From Paraoerskovia marina DSM 21750 (GTDB lineage: Bacteria > Actinomycetota > Actinomycetes > Actinomycetales > Cellulomonadaceae), in NCBI RefSeq assembly GCF_000701465.1, contig NZ_JNIY01000005.1, positions 1 to 64,000 of the forward strand: 64,000 nucleotides of DNA, given 5' to 3'. Of the stretch, positions 54,904-62,632 are shown in pieces. The notes beneath the pieces were generated by a model. The model worked only from the letters and a program-made list of their open reading frames with translations. It made no database searches and was not told the origin of the DNA. The stretch's first letter is position 1; every line of letters starts with the position of its first letter. The position numbers and the translations under genes were made by a program.

Positions 54904-56231
54904 ACACCCCCCGCCCGCAGTCCGTCCCGTCCGCCGAGTCCGAGGTCGTCAGGATCTGCCGCGACCTGCTGCGGATCGACTCCTCGAACTTCGGCGACAA
55001 CAGCGGCCCCGGTGAGCGGGCCTGCGCCGAGTACGTGATGGAGTCCCTGCACGAGGTCGGGCTCGAGCCCGAGCTGTTCGAGTCTGCCCCGGGTCGAGCC
55101 AACGTCGTCGTGCGTCTGCCGGGGCTCGACCGCTCACGGCCCGCGCTCGTGCTCCACGGTCATCTCGACGTCGTCCCGGCCCAGGCCGAGGACTGGCAGG
55201 TCGACCCGTTCGGCGGCGAGGAGACCGACGGGCTGCTGTGGGGCAGAGGAGCCGTCGACATGAAGGACATGGACGCGATGATCCTCGCGGTCGTCCGTCA
55301 GATGGTGCGCGAGGGTCGCAAGCCGGCCCGCGACGTCGTCGTCGCCTTCTTCGCCGACGAGGAGGCCGGCGGCGTCTACGGCGCGCGGTACGCGGTGGAT
55401 CACCGGCCCGAGCTCTTCGAGGGCGCCAGCGAGGCGATCAGCGAGGTCGGTGGCTTCTCCGTGGAGATCGCGGGGCGTCGGACCTATCTGCTGCAGACCG
55501 CCGAGAAGGGACTTGCGTGGCTCCGGCTCGTCGCCGACGGGACGGCAGGCCACGGCTCGCAGATCAACGACGACAACGCCGTGACCCTCCTCGCCGAGGC
55601 GCTGACGCGGATCGGTCGCCACCAGTGGCCCTATCAGCTCACCCCGACGGTCGACGCACTCCTGCGGGGAGTGGCCGATCTCACCGGGCTGCCGTTCGAC
55701 GCCGAGGACCGTGGCTCCGTCGACGCGCTCGTCGGTGCTCTCGGTCCGGTGCAGAAGTTCGTCGGCGCGACGGTGCAGCACACCTCGAACCCGACGCAGC
55801 TCGACGCCGGGTACAAGGCGAACGTGATTCCCGGGCGCGCGACCGCAGCGCTCGACGCACGGTTCCTGCCCGGCCTCGAGGACGAGGGGATGGCGACGAT
55901 CCGCGAGCTTGCGGGGCCAGGTATCTCCTTCGAGCCGATCCATCAGGACATCTCGCTCGAGGTGCCCTTCTCCGGGGCGCTCGTGGACCGGATGGTCGAC
56001 GCCGTCACCTCCGAGGACCCCGGCGCGACGGTGCTGCCATACACGCTCTCGGGCGGGACGGACAACAAGTCCCTCTCACGCCTCGGAATCACGGGCTACG
56101 GGTTCGCCCCGCTGAGGCTTCCGGCCGAGCTCGACTTCTCGGGGATGTTCCACGGCATCGACGAGCGAGTGCCGACCGACGCGCTCAGGTTCGGGTGCAG
56201 GGTGCTCGACCGGCTTCTGCGCACCTGCTGA
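54900..56231 (+). CDS. M20-family metallopeptidase
   Basis: 443 aa. Zinc ligands in LHGHLDVVPA near residue 83, GRGAVDMKDMD near 117 and FADEEAGG near 152 (catalytic Glu-Glu), with a final His in FHGIDERVP near 420. The lid/dimerisation domain lies at about 190-320. The ArgE/DapE/ACY1 branch hydrolyses acyl-amino acids or dipeptides; the exact substrate is not evident. The end is convergent with the fructosamine kinase gene, with an 8-bp inverted repeat (56241-56248 / 56261-56268) across the junction. Confidence 0.92.
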   Translation: MNTPRPQSVPSAESEVVRICRDLLRIDSSNFGDNSGPGERACAEYVMESLHEVGLEPELFESAPGRANVVVRLPGLDRSRPALVLHGHLDVVPAQAEDWQVDPFGGEETDGLLWGRGAVDMKDMDAMILAVVRQMVREGRKPARDVVVAFFADEEAGGVYGARYAVDHRPELFEGASEAISEVGGFSVEIAGRRTYLLQTAEKGLAWLRLVADGTAGHGSQINDDNAVTLLAEALTRIGRHQWPYQLTPTVDALLRGVADLTGLPFDAEDRGSVDALVGALGPVQKFVGATVQHTSNPTQLDAGYKANVIPGRATAALDARFLPGLEDEGMATIRELAGPGISFEPIHQDISLEVPFSGALVDRMVDAVTSEDPGATVLPYTLSGGTDNKSLSRLGITGYGFAPLRLPAELDFSGMFHGIDERVPTDALRFGCRVLDRLLRTC

Positions 56232-56256
56232 TCGCCCGGTCTCGGCGGACATGGAC

Positions 56257-57057
56257 CTAGCCGCCGAGTGCGTCGAGCATCCCCGCGAGCCTGGCGCGGT
56301 AGCCACCGCCGAACAGCACGGCGTGCACGGCCACGGGGTAGAGCTGGTGCAGGGTCGCGCGCCGCTCCCAGCCGGGCGGGATCGCGGACACGGAGCCGTA
56401 CCCGGCGAAGATCTCGTCGAGGTGCGGTGCGCCGAACAGGGCGAGCATCGCGAGGTCGCTCTCGCGGTGGCCACCGTGTGCGGCAGGATCGACGAGGACC
56501 GCCTCCGTACCGTGGATGCCGGGGGTCCAGAGCAGGTTGCCGGACCAGAGGTCGCCGTGCACGCGCGCGGGGTCCGCGTCGCGGCACGGACCGCCACCCC
56601 ATCGGCCGACGGCGTCGGCGGCACGCCGGAGCCGGTCGGCCTCCGGGCCCGTCAGTGCGCCCCGCTCGACCGCCTGGTCGGCCACAGGTCGTAGCCGTGC
56701 CTCGGCGTAGAACTCGGGCCAGGTCGACCACGTGCCGGCGGCGAGGGGGAGGGGGTCGTCGGTCGGACCGAAGAACCCGTCCCCGGTCGTGCCGGCCGGG
56801 GGCGCGCCGAAGCCCGGGGCCGCGGTCTCGTGGAGCCGTGCGAGCTTTACCCCGAACGACCGGGCTGCGCGGGCGTCGGGGGTCGCCGGGTCGATGCGCT
56901 CCAGGTCGAGGTGATCGGGGCCCACGTCCCGCACCCCCACGACCCGAGGGCCGGCAGGCACGTCGATCCACGCCAGTCCCGCGGCCTCACGTTCGAACAA
57001 GCCCGCGGGTGCACCGGCGCGTGACTTGCGAAAGGTGCTGCCGCGCTCGTCGGTCAT
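56257..57057 (-). CDS. Fructosamine-3-kinase family protein
   Basis: 266 aa, aminoglycoside-phosphotransferase-like fold. FRKSRAGAPAGLFEREAAGLAWI at the N-terminus (ATP Lys and Glu), catalytic loop VHGDLWSGNLLWT near residue 165 and metal-binding LVDPAAHGGHRESDLAML near 187. It phosphorylates ketoamine (glycated) lysines or sugars for deglycation. Its ATG overlaps the DUF5703 stop (ATGA). Confidence 0.9.
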   Translation of the reverse strand: MTDERGSTFRKSRAGAPAGLFEREAAGLAWIDVPAGPRVVGVRDVGPDHLDLERIDPATPDARAARSFGVKLARLHETAAPGFGAPPAGTTGDGFFGPTDDPLPLAAGTWSTWPEFYAEARLRPVADQAVERGALTGPEADRLRRAADAVGRWGGGPCRDADPARVHGDLWSGNLLWTPGIHGTEAVLVDPAAHGGHRESDLAMLALFGAPHLDEIFAGYGSVSAIPPGWERRATLHQLYPVAVHAVLFGGGYRARLAGMLDALGG

Positions 57058-57275
57058 AGCGTGCTGCGTGCCCGGATCACCTTCCGGCGCAGCGTGACGC
57101 GACGCTCACCACCCATCGCGATGCGCGTGCGCGCCAGCTCCCAACGCCCGTACTCGGCCTCGTCGGTCAGGACCTGGCGGGCGTCTCCGCCCGGGACGTC
57201 GCGTGAGAACGTCAGGACCCGGTACTCGTAGTGGCCATGGGTCGAGAACGCCGATCGGTATGCCGTTGGTCGCAT
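57054..57275 (-). CDS. DUF5703 family small protein
   Basis: 73 aa. HYEYRVLTFSRDVPGGDARQVLTDEAEYGRWELARTRI-type core typical of this small actinobacterial family, with a basic C-terminus VTLRRKVIRAR. ATG at 57275 is preferred over that at 57329, since AGAGGA lies 6 nt upstream and family members are 60-75 aa. It is the first gene of a two-gene unit with the fructosamine kinase. Function unknown. Confidence 0.82.
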   Translation of the reverse strand: MRPTAYRSAFSTHGHYEYRVLTFSRDVPGGDARQVLTDEAEYGRWELARTRIAMGGERRVTLRRKVIRARSTL

Positions 57276-57346
57276 CGCAAGTCCTCTCCACGTCGTCTCC
57301 GCCCGCGCCGGACGGATTCTGGATGCCATTGTGCACCGGGCGGGGA

Positions 57347-57352
57347 TACGGT
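57347..57352 (+). promoter_or_regulatory. Leaderless -10 element (TACGGT) for the Asp-rich protein gene
   Basis: TACGGT, then CAGGGT (6 nt), then ATG at 57359. Confidence 0.6.
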
Positions 57353-57358
57353 CAGGGT

Positions 57359-57664
57359 ATGACCGTAGATCCGCGTGCCGCGCTCGACCGCCTCATCGCC
57401 GCGTTTGAGGCGCACCATGATGCCGTGCGTTCACGTATCGGTGACGAAGACCCGCGTGTCGACGACGCGTACTACGTGCTCGCCGACGCCTTCGAGGTCT
57501 ACGACGAGTCGCTGGGGGAGCGGTACGGCGAGGCGACGCCGTTCGTCCTCGACGACGACTCGGACGACGACTCGGACGACGACGAAGACGATGACTCGGA
57601 CGACGATGACGACGACGACTACGAGGACGTCGACCTGCACGACGACTCCGCGTCAGGTCGTTGA
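57359..57664 (+). CDS. Small acidic protein with poly-Asp tail
   Basis: 101 aa. Residues 1-64 form a helical domain (DPRAALDRLIAAFEAHHDAV, DDAYYVLADAFEVYDESLGERYGE). Residues 65-97 are almost only Asp with Ser and Glu. Similar proteins in Micrococcales are sometimes annotated as primosomal protein without evidence. The tail could bind divalent metal or mimic DNA; a role as DNA mimic is speculation. The start follows a TACGGT -10 by 6 nt. Confidence 0.7.
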   Translation: MTVDPRAALDRLIAAFEAHHDAVRSRIGDEDPRVDDAYYVLADAFEVYDESLGERYGEATPFVLDDDSDDDSDDDEDDDSDDDDDDDYEDVDLHDDSASGR

Positions 57665-57704
57665 CACGTCAGGCGGTTGACCGGCGGCGCGAGACGCGTT
57701 CGGT

Positions 57705-57745
57705 CCGGCCTGTCGTGGACATCGGTGGCACCGTGCCACGGCCGG
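57705..57745. repeat. Nested inverted repeats between convergent genes
   Basis: Outer CCGGCC (57705-57710) with GGCCGG (57740-57745), inner GTGGCAC-C-GTGCCAC (57725-57739). It lies in the 88-bp gap between the Asp-rich protein gene and the aldo/keto reductase gene. It may be a weak bidirectional terminator; the inner 15-mer alone could be a protein site. Confidence 0.35.
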
Positions 57746-57752
57746 CGACGAC

Positions 57753-58718
57753 CTAGCGGTACTCGGGGTAGCCGAGCGAGGGTGCGCTGACCTCGTCGAG
57801 AGCTCCGACGACGGCGTGCGGCAGCACCAGGTCGGCGGCGGCGAGCGACGCCCGGAGCTGACCTGGAGTCCGTGCTCCGACGATCGCGCTCGCGACCCCG
57901 CGCGTGCCCAGCCAGGCCAGGGCCACCTCGAGCGGTTCGCGGCCCAGACCGTCGGCAGCGGTCGCGACGGCCTGGACGATGCTCGACGAGCGTCGGTCGA
58001 GATAGGGCTCGACGAAGCCGGCGAGGTGCGGGCTCGCGCCTCGGGAGTCGGCCGGAAGGGAGTCGCGGTACTTGCCCGTCAGCACGCCGCGCCCCAGCGG
58101 CGACCATGCGAGCACTCCGGCGCCGAGGCCGTCGGCGCAGTCCAGGACCTCGCGTTCCACCCCGCGCTCGAGGAGCGAGTACTCGACCTCGACGGCGGCG
58201 AGCTCGGCGTCCCCGGACGCCGCGAGCAGCGTCCCGACCTGCGCCGTGCGCCACCCGGGATGGTTCGACAGGCCGACGTAGCGGGCACGGCCGGAGTCGA
58301 CGGCCCGGCGCAGGGCGGAGACCGTCTCGGCGGCAGGAGTTCGCGGGTCGGGCGCCTGGACGAGGAACAGATCGACGTGGTCGGTGCCGAGCCGGCGCAG
58401 CGACTCGTCGAGCGAGTCGAGGAGCGACGCACGGGACGCGTCCACGACGGTCCCGGCACGGGTGCGCCGTAGTCCCGCCTTGGTGCAGACGACGACGTCG
58501 GACCGGTCGACGTCGTTCGCCAGGACGTGCCCGAGCACGGACTCGCTGTCACCGTCCGCGTAGTGGGCCGCGGTGTCGACCAGAGACCCTCCGGCCTCGA
58601 CGAAGCTCTTGATCTGCTCGGCGGCGTCCAGCTCGTCCGTGTCACGGCCCCAGGTGAGGGTGCCGAGCCCCAGTGCGGACACGTGCAGGCCCGTGCTGCC
58701 CAGCTGCCTCAGTTCCAT
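57753..58718 (-). CDS. Aldo/keto reductase with Gln at the catalytic His position
   Basis: 321 aa (beta/alpha)8 barrel. Catalytic tetrad positions are Asp48 and Tyr53 (VDTAAHYAD), Lys80 (VCTKAGL) and position 121, where FLVQAPDP has Gln in place of the usual His. YVGLSNHPGW near 148 and VAWSPLGRGVL-like LAWSPLGRGVLTG near 204 bind NADPH. Most related enzymes reduce carbonyls; His replacement usually lowers activity or shifts substrate. It is divergent from uppP with its own TAGTCT -10 element 7 nt before ATG. Confidence 0.9.
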   Translation of the reverse strand: MELRQLGSTGLHVSALGLGTLTWGRDTDELDAAEQIKSFVEAGGSLVDTAAHYADGDSESVLGHVLANDVDRSDVVVCTKAGLRRTRAGTVVDASRASLLDSLDESLRRLGTDHVDLFLVQAPDPRTPAAETVSALRRAVDSGRARYVGLSNHPGWRTAQVGTLLAASGDAELAAVEVEYSLLERGVEREVLDCADGLGAGVLAWSPLGRGVLTGKYRDSLPADSRGASPHLAGFVEPYLDRRSSSIVQAVATAADGLGREPLEVALAWLGTRGVASAIVGARTPGQLRASLAAADLVLPHAVVGALDEVSAPSLGYPEYR

Positions 58719-58725
58719 GGGCTGC

Positions 58726-58731
58726 AGACTA
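58726..58731 (-). promoter_or_regulatory. -10 element (TAGTCT) for the aldo/keto reductase
   Basis: Minus-strand TAGTCT 7 nt before the ATG at 58718; leaderless or nearly so. Confidence 0.5.
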
Positions 58732-58775
58732 TCGACACCTGGTGCACGGCGCGTGGACCACCGCGCGAAGAACGG

Positions 58776-58781
58776 TAGGGT
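58776..58781 (+). promoter_or_regulatory. -10 element (TAGGGT) for uppP
   Basis: TAGGGT 8 nt before the uppP GTG at 58790; leaderless or nearly so. Confidence 0.5.
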
Positions 58782-58789
58782 GACCGCTC

Positions 58790-59656
58790 GTGAACGCCTG
58801 GGAAGCAGTACTGCTGGGGCTCGTCCAGGGCCTGACCGAATTTCTCCCGATCTCGTCGAGTGCGCACCTGCGCATCGTCGGTGAGCTGATCGGGGAGTCC
58901 GACCCCGGGGCCGCGTTCACCGCGATCACCCAGATCGGCACGGAGGCCGCCGTGCTGCTGTACTTCCGTCACGACATCGCGACGATCTGCCGCGCCTGGT
59001 GGCGCGCCGTCTCGGGCAAGGACGGGACCGACCTGCGGTCGCGGTTCGGTGCGCACGACCCGCACGCCCGGATGGCCTGGTTCATCACGATCGGGTCCGT
59101 CCCGATCGGTGTGCTCGGTCTGCTCTTCCAGGACGCGATCGAGACGTCGCTCCGCAACCTCTACATCACGGCGTTCACCCTCGCGTTCTTCGGCATCCTC
59201 CTCGGGTGGGCGGACCGCATCGGCCGCAAGACCCGACCGCTCGAGGACCTCACCGTCGGACGCGCGATCGCGTACGGCTTCGCCCAGGCCCTCGCGCTCA
59301 TCCCCGGTGTCTCCCGCTCGGGCGGGACGATCACCGCCGGGCTCCTGATGGGATTCACGCGCGAGGCTGCCGCTCGCTACTCGTTCCTGCTCGCGATACC
59401 CGCCGTGCTCGCGTCGGGACTCTTCCAGCTCGTGAAGTCGATCGCCGAGCCGGCCCAGGCCGGGGCACCCGGTGCCGCCGCGACGCTCGTCGCGACCCTC
59501 GTCGCCTTCGTCGTCGGGTACTTCGTCATCATCGTGTTCCTGAAGATCATCTCCACGTTCAGCTACATGCCGTTCGTCTACTACCGTATCGGCCTGGCGA
59601 TCGTCGTGGTGATCCTTCTGGGGACGGGCGTCCTCGTCCCGCTGGGGTCGCCGTAG
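58790..59656 (+). CDS. uppP: Undecaprenyl-diphosphate phosphatase
   Basis: 288 aa, BacA/UppP family, about eight helices. Motif 1 [18 protein letters not shown] near residue 8 (Glu-rich E-x-x-x-E equivalent) and motif 2 [18 protein letters not shown] near 165 (P-G-x-S-R-S-G-G-T) form the active site. It dephosphorylates undecaprenyl diphosphate to recycle the lipid carrier for peptidoglycan; bacitracin binds its substrate. Here it sits upstream of mshC and the PAC2 gene, as commonly in actinobacteria. Confidence 0.95.
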   Translation: MNAWEAVLLGLVQGLTEFLPISSSAHLRIVGELIGESDPGAAFTAITQIGTEAAVLLYFRHDIATICRAWWRAVSGKDGTDLRSRFGAHDPHARMAWFITIGSVPIGVLGLLFQDAIETSLRNLYITAFTLAFFGILLGWADRIGRKTRPLEDLTVGRAIAYGFAQALALIPGVSRSGGTITAGLLMGFTREAAARYSFLLAIPAVLASGLFQLVKSIAEPAQAGAPGAAATLVATLVAFVVGYFVIIVFLKIISTFSYMPFVYYRIGLAIVVVILLGTGVLVPLGSP

Positions 59657-59715
59657 GGGCACCTCGGCGGCCAGGTCTCCGCCGTCGGCCGGACCATCGT
59701 CAGGTGGGCGGCGGA

Positions 59716-59721
59716 TAGAGT
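59716..59721 (+). promoter_or_regulatory. Leaderless -10 element for mshC (TAGAGT)
   Basis: TAGAGT, then GGGCGC (6 nt), then GTG at 59728. Confidence 0.62.
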
Positions 59722-59727
59722 GGGCGC

Positions 59728-60999
59728 GTGCGTACCTGGCCCTCTCCTCATGTCCCGCAGATCCCCGGCACCGGCGACACCGTCCGGGTCCACGACAGCT
59801 CCACCGGTGAGCTGGTCGTCGCGTCCGAGTCGGATCTGGCGACCCTCTACGTCTGCGGGATCACCCCGTACGACGCGACGCACATCGGCCACGCGGCCAC
59901 CTATGTCGCCTTCGACCTCCTGGTCCGCGCGTGGCTGGACGCGGGGCACGCGGTGCGCCTGGCGTCGAACGTCACGGACGTCGACGACCCCCTGCTCGAG
60001 CGCGCGCTGGCCACGGGGGTCCGCTGGCAGGACCTCGCGGCCGACCAGGTCGCTCTCTTCTCGGAGGACATGACCGCCCTCGGCGTCATCCCGCCCGACG
60101 TGTACGAGTCCGTCGTCGACACCGTGCCGCGTGTCCAGACCATCGTCGAGAAGCTCCTGGAGGAGGGCGCGGCCTACCGTGTCCCGCTCGAGGACGGTGC
60201 CGGCGGAGACCACCCGGAGCTGGGGGACGTGTACGCCGATCTCGCGGCGGACCGTCACTTCGGCGAGGTCTCGGGCTTCGACGACGCCACGATGCGGGCG
60301 CTGTTCGCCGAGCGGGGCGGCGACCCGGAACGGCCGGGCAAGCGCAACGCCCTCGACCCGCTCCTCTGGCGCCGCGAGCGCGTCGGCGAGCCGGCCTGGA
60401 CCGGCGGGGTGCTCGGCAGCGGACGGCCCGGCTGGCACGTGGAGTGCGCCGTGATCGCCTCGGACGGTCTCGGAGTTCCGTTCGACGTCCAGGGCGGCGG
60501 CGCCGACCTGCTCTTCCCGCACCACGAGATGTCGACGTCGCACGCGCGAGTCGCCGAGTCTGCCGGTGCGCGCACGCACGTCCACGCGGGACTCGTCGCC
60601 TACCAGGGCGAGAAGATGAGCAAGTCCCTCGGGAACCTCGTGCTCGTGTCGGGGCTTCGACGGGACGGTGTCGACCCGATGGCGATCCGCCTCGCCGTGC
60701 TCGCGCACCACTACCGGTCCGACTGGGAGTGGACGGACGAGGGCCTCGCCGAGGCGGTCACGCGGTGGGAACGCTGGCGCTCCGCGATGTCGGGCAACGG
60801 CGGTCCGTCCCCCGAGGGCACGATCCGCCGGGTCCGTGCGGCGATGGCGGACGACCTGGACGCGCCGACCGCGCTCGGGGCGGTCGACGCCTGGGCGGAC
60901 GTGGCGCTGACCGAGGGGCGCGACACCACGCAGGACACGGACGGGGCACCGGGCGTTCTCGCCCGCGCGGTCGACGCGCTGCTCGGCATCCGTCTCTGA
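59728..60999 (+). CDS. mshC: MshC, cysteine-GlcN-Ins ligase of mycothiol biosynthesis
   Basis: 423 aa, related to cysteinyl-tRNA synthetase. Zinc ligand Cys43 (LYVCGITPYD), HIGH at residues 52-55, second zinc region GWHVECAVIA near 235 and FPHHEMSTSH near 262, and KMSKS at 296-300. It lacks the tRNA-binding C-terminal part of CysS. It joins cysteine to glucosaminyl-inositol with ATP. Its presence shows the organism makes mycothiol. GTG start follows a TAGAGT -10 by 6 nt. Confidence 0.95.
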   Translation: MRTWPSPHVPQIPGTGDTVRVHDSSTGELVVASESDLATLYVCGITPYDATHIGHAATYVAFDLLVRAWLDAGHAVRLASNVTDVDDPLLERALATGVRWQDLAADQVALFSEDMTALGVIPPDVYESVVDTVPRVQTIVEKLLEEGAAYRVPLEDGAGGDHPELGDVYADLAADRHFGEVSGFDDATMRALFAERGGDPERPGKRNALDPLLWRRERVGEPAWTGGVLGSGRPGWHVECAVIASDGLGVPFDVQGGGADLLFPHHEMSTSHARVAESAGARTHVHAGLVAYQGEKMSKSLGNLVLVSGLRRDGVDPMAIRLAVLAHHYRSDWEWTDEGLAEAVTRWERWRSAMSGNGGPSPEGTIRRVRAAMADDLDAPTALGAVDAWADVALTEGRDTTQDTDGAPGVLARAVDALLGIRL

Positions 61000-61015
61000 C
61001 GGGCGGTCGACCCCG

Positions 61016-61882
61016 CTAGCGGCCCGTCGCTCCGTCGCCGCGACGACGCAGGAACCGCTCGAACTCGCGGGCGATCGCCTCGCCGCTCGCCTCGGGGAGG
61101 TCCGCCGTGTCCTTCGCCTTCTCCAGCTCGCGGACGTACTCGGCGATCTCGCCGTCCTCCGCCGCCAGCTCGTCCACGCCGTGCTGCCACGCCTCCGCGT
61201 CCACCGGCAGCTCGCCGAGCGGGATCGGCTCCCCGAGCAGCTCCTCGAGGCGGGTGAGGATCGTCAGGGCGGCCTTCGGCGACGGCGGGTGCGCGACGTA
61301 GTGCGGAACAGCCGCCCACAGGGACGCGGCCTGCAACCCGCGCGCCGTCGCGGTGTGCTCCAGCACCCCGACGATCCCGACCGGGCCGTCGTAGGTGCTC
61401 GACTCGACGTCGAGCACCGCGCGGAGGCCGACGCTCTCCGACGTGATGGTCAGTGGGATCGGTCGCGTGTGCGGCACGTCGGCCAGGAGCGCACCCAGCG
61501 TGACCACCGTGTCGACGTCGTGCGCCTCGGCGATGTCGAGCAGCTCGCCGCAGAAGGTCCGCCAGCGCATGCTCGGCTCGATGCCGTGGACCAGGACGAC
61601 CTGGCGCCCGGACTCGGGGACCCGCGCCGTCGAGACCCGGGTGGCGGGCCAGCTCAGGACGCGCTCACCCGTCTCCGTGGTGGACACCTCCGGTCGGGTC
61701 ACCTGGAAGTCGTGGTAGTCCTCCGGGTCGATCTCGGCGATCTGCTGCGCGTCCCACACGTCGTGCAGGTGCTTCACGACGGCGCTCGCGGCTCCGCCGG
61801 CGTCGTTCCAGCCCTCGAAGGCCGCGACGAGGACGGTGCGGAGCTGCTCGCGGTCGCCGGGGCTCGTCGTCGAATCGTTCAT
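61016..61882 (-). CDS. PAC2-family protein (proteasome-assembly-chaperone-like)
   Basis: 288 aa. LVAAFEGWNDAGGAASAVVKHL near residue 17, DFQVTRPEV near 59, LVHGIEPSMRWRTFCGEL near 96 and VGVLEHTATARGLQAASLWAAVPHYVA near 170 are the actinobacterial PAC2 pattern. C-terminal 60 residues are helical and acidic. It is a conserved neighbour of mshC; the biochemical role in bacteria is unknown, although some carry a proteasome. ATG follows a TAGGGT -10 by 6 nt. Confidence 0.88.
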   Translation of the reverse strand: MNDSTTSPGDREQLRTVLVAAFEGWNDAGGAASAVVKHLHDVWDAQQIAEIDPEDYHDFQVTRPEVSTTETGERVLSWPATRVSTARVPESGRQVVLVHGIEPSMRWRTFCGELLDIAEAHDVDTVVTLGALLADVPHTRPIPLTITSESVGLRAVLDVESSTYDGPVGIVGVLEHTATARGLQAASLWAAVPHYVAHPPSPKAALTILTRLEELLGEPIPLGELPVDAEAWQHGVDELAAEDGEIAEYVRELEKAKDTADLPEASGEAIAREFERFLRRRGDGATGR

Positions 61883-61888
61883 CCGTCC

Positions 61889-61894
61889 ACCCTA
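61889..61894 (-). promoter_or_regulatory. Leaderless -10 element for the PAC2 gene (TAGGGT)
   Basis: Minus-strand TAGGGT, then GGACGG (6 nt), then ATG at 61882. Confidence 0.65.
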
Positions 61895-61912
61895 TGGCTT
61901 GCCGACGCAACC

Positions 61913-61918
61913 TACGAT
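61913..61918 (+). promoter_or_regulatory. Leaderless -10 element for the HAD phosphatase gene (TACGAT)
   Basis: TACGAT, then 6 nt, then ATG at 61925. It is 19 bp from the PAC2 -10 on the other strand, so the whole divergent control region is 42 bp. Confidence 0.65.
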
Positions 61919-61924
61919 GGGGCC

Positions 61925-62632
61925 ATGCCCGATCTCGCCGAGCCCGACCGCCCGCTGCCCGCAGCCCTGCTGCTCGACATGGACGGCACCCTGATCGACA
62001 GCGAGCCGTACTGGATGGCGGTGGAGCAGGAGCTCATCGCCCGGCACGGCGGGGTGTGGACCCACGAGGACGCGCTCGGCCTGGTCGGCAACCCCCTCGG
62101 CCTCTCGGCACGGACCCTGCAGCAGGCCGGCGTCCGGCTCGAGGTCGACGAGATCGTCGAGTTCCTCCTGTCCCGGGTGGCCGAGCAGGTCCGCGAGCAC
62201 GTCCCCTGGCGTCCAGGGGCGCACCGGCTGCTGGAGACCGCCCGGAGCGCGGGCATCCCGTGCGCACTGGTCACGATGTCCTACCGCGTGCTCGCCACGA
62301 GCCTGCTCGACGCGGCGCCCTCGGGTGCGTTCACGGTGGCCGTCTGCGGGGACGACGTCCGGCACGGAAAGCCCGACCCGGAGCCCTACCTGCGCGCCGC
62401 GGAGCTGCTCGGGGTCGACGTGCGTGACTGCGTGGCGGTCGAGGACTCGCCGCCGGGCATCGCCTCGGCCCTGGCCTCGGGCGCCGCGACCGTGGGCGTC
62501 GCGGCGATCGTCCCGGTCCCGCCCCGTGCGGGCCTGAACCGGCTCGCGTCGCTCGAGGACCTCGACACCGCCATGCTGTCGCGCGTCGTCGGTGGCGAAC
62601 TCGTCGACCTCGTGGCGTCGTCGGGACACTAG
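61925..62632 (+). CDS. HAD-superfamily phosphatase (beta-phosphoglucomutase/DOG-like)
   Basis: 235 aa subfamily IA HAD. Motif I LLDMDGTLIDSEPYW near residue 16, cap domain about 25-95, motif II ALVTMSYR near 118 (Thr in place of the usual Ser/Thr-Asn), Lys in HGKPDPEPYLRAAELLG near 142, motif IV AVEDSPPGIASALASG near 167. It probably dephosphorylates sugar phosphates or 2-deoxy sugars. It ends with a 4-bp overlap against the convergent nuclease gene. Confidence 0.88.
   Translation: MPDLAEPDRPLPAALLLDMDGTLIDSEPYWMAVEQELIARHGGVWTHEDALGLVGNPLGLSARTLQQAGVRLEVDEIVEFLLSRVAEQVREHVPWRPGAHRLLETARSAGIPCALVTMSYRVLATSLLDAAPSGAFTVAVCGDDVRHGKPDPEPYLRAAELLGVDVRDCVAVEDSPPGIASALASGAATVGVAAIVPVPPRAGLNRLASLEDLDTAMLSRVVGGELVDLVASSGH

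Noticed and set aside
56990-57004. GTTCGAAC as a LexA box inside the fructosamine kinase gene
   Set aside because: It is only the 8-bp palindrome inside a coding region, without the TCGAAC-N4-GTTCGA spacing or a promoter.
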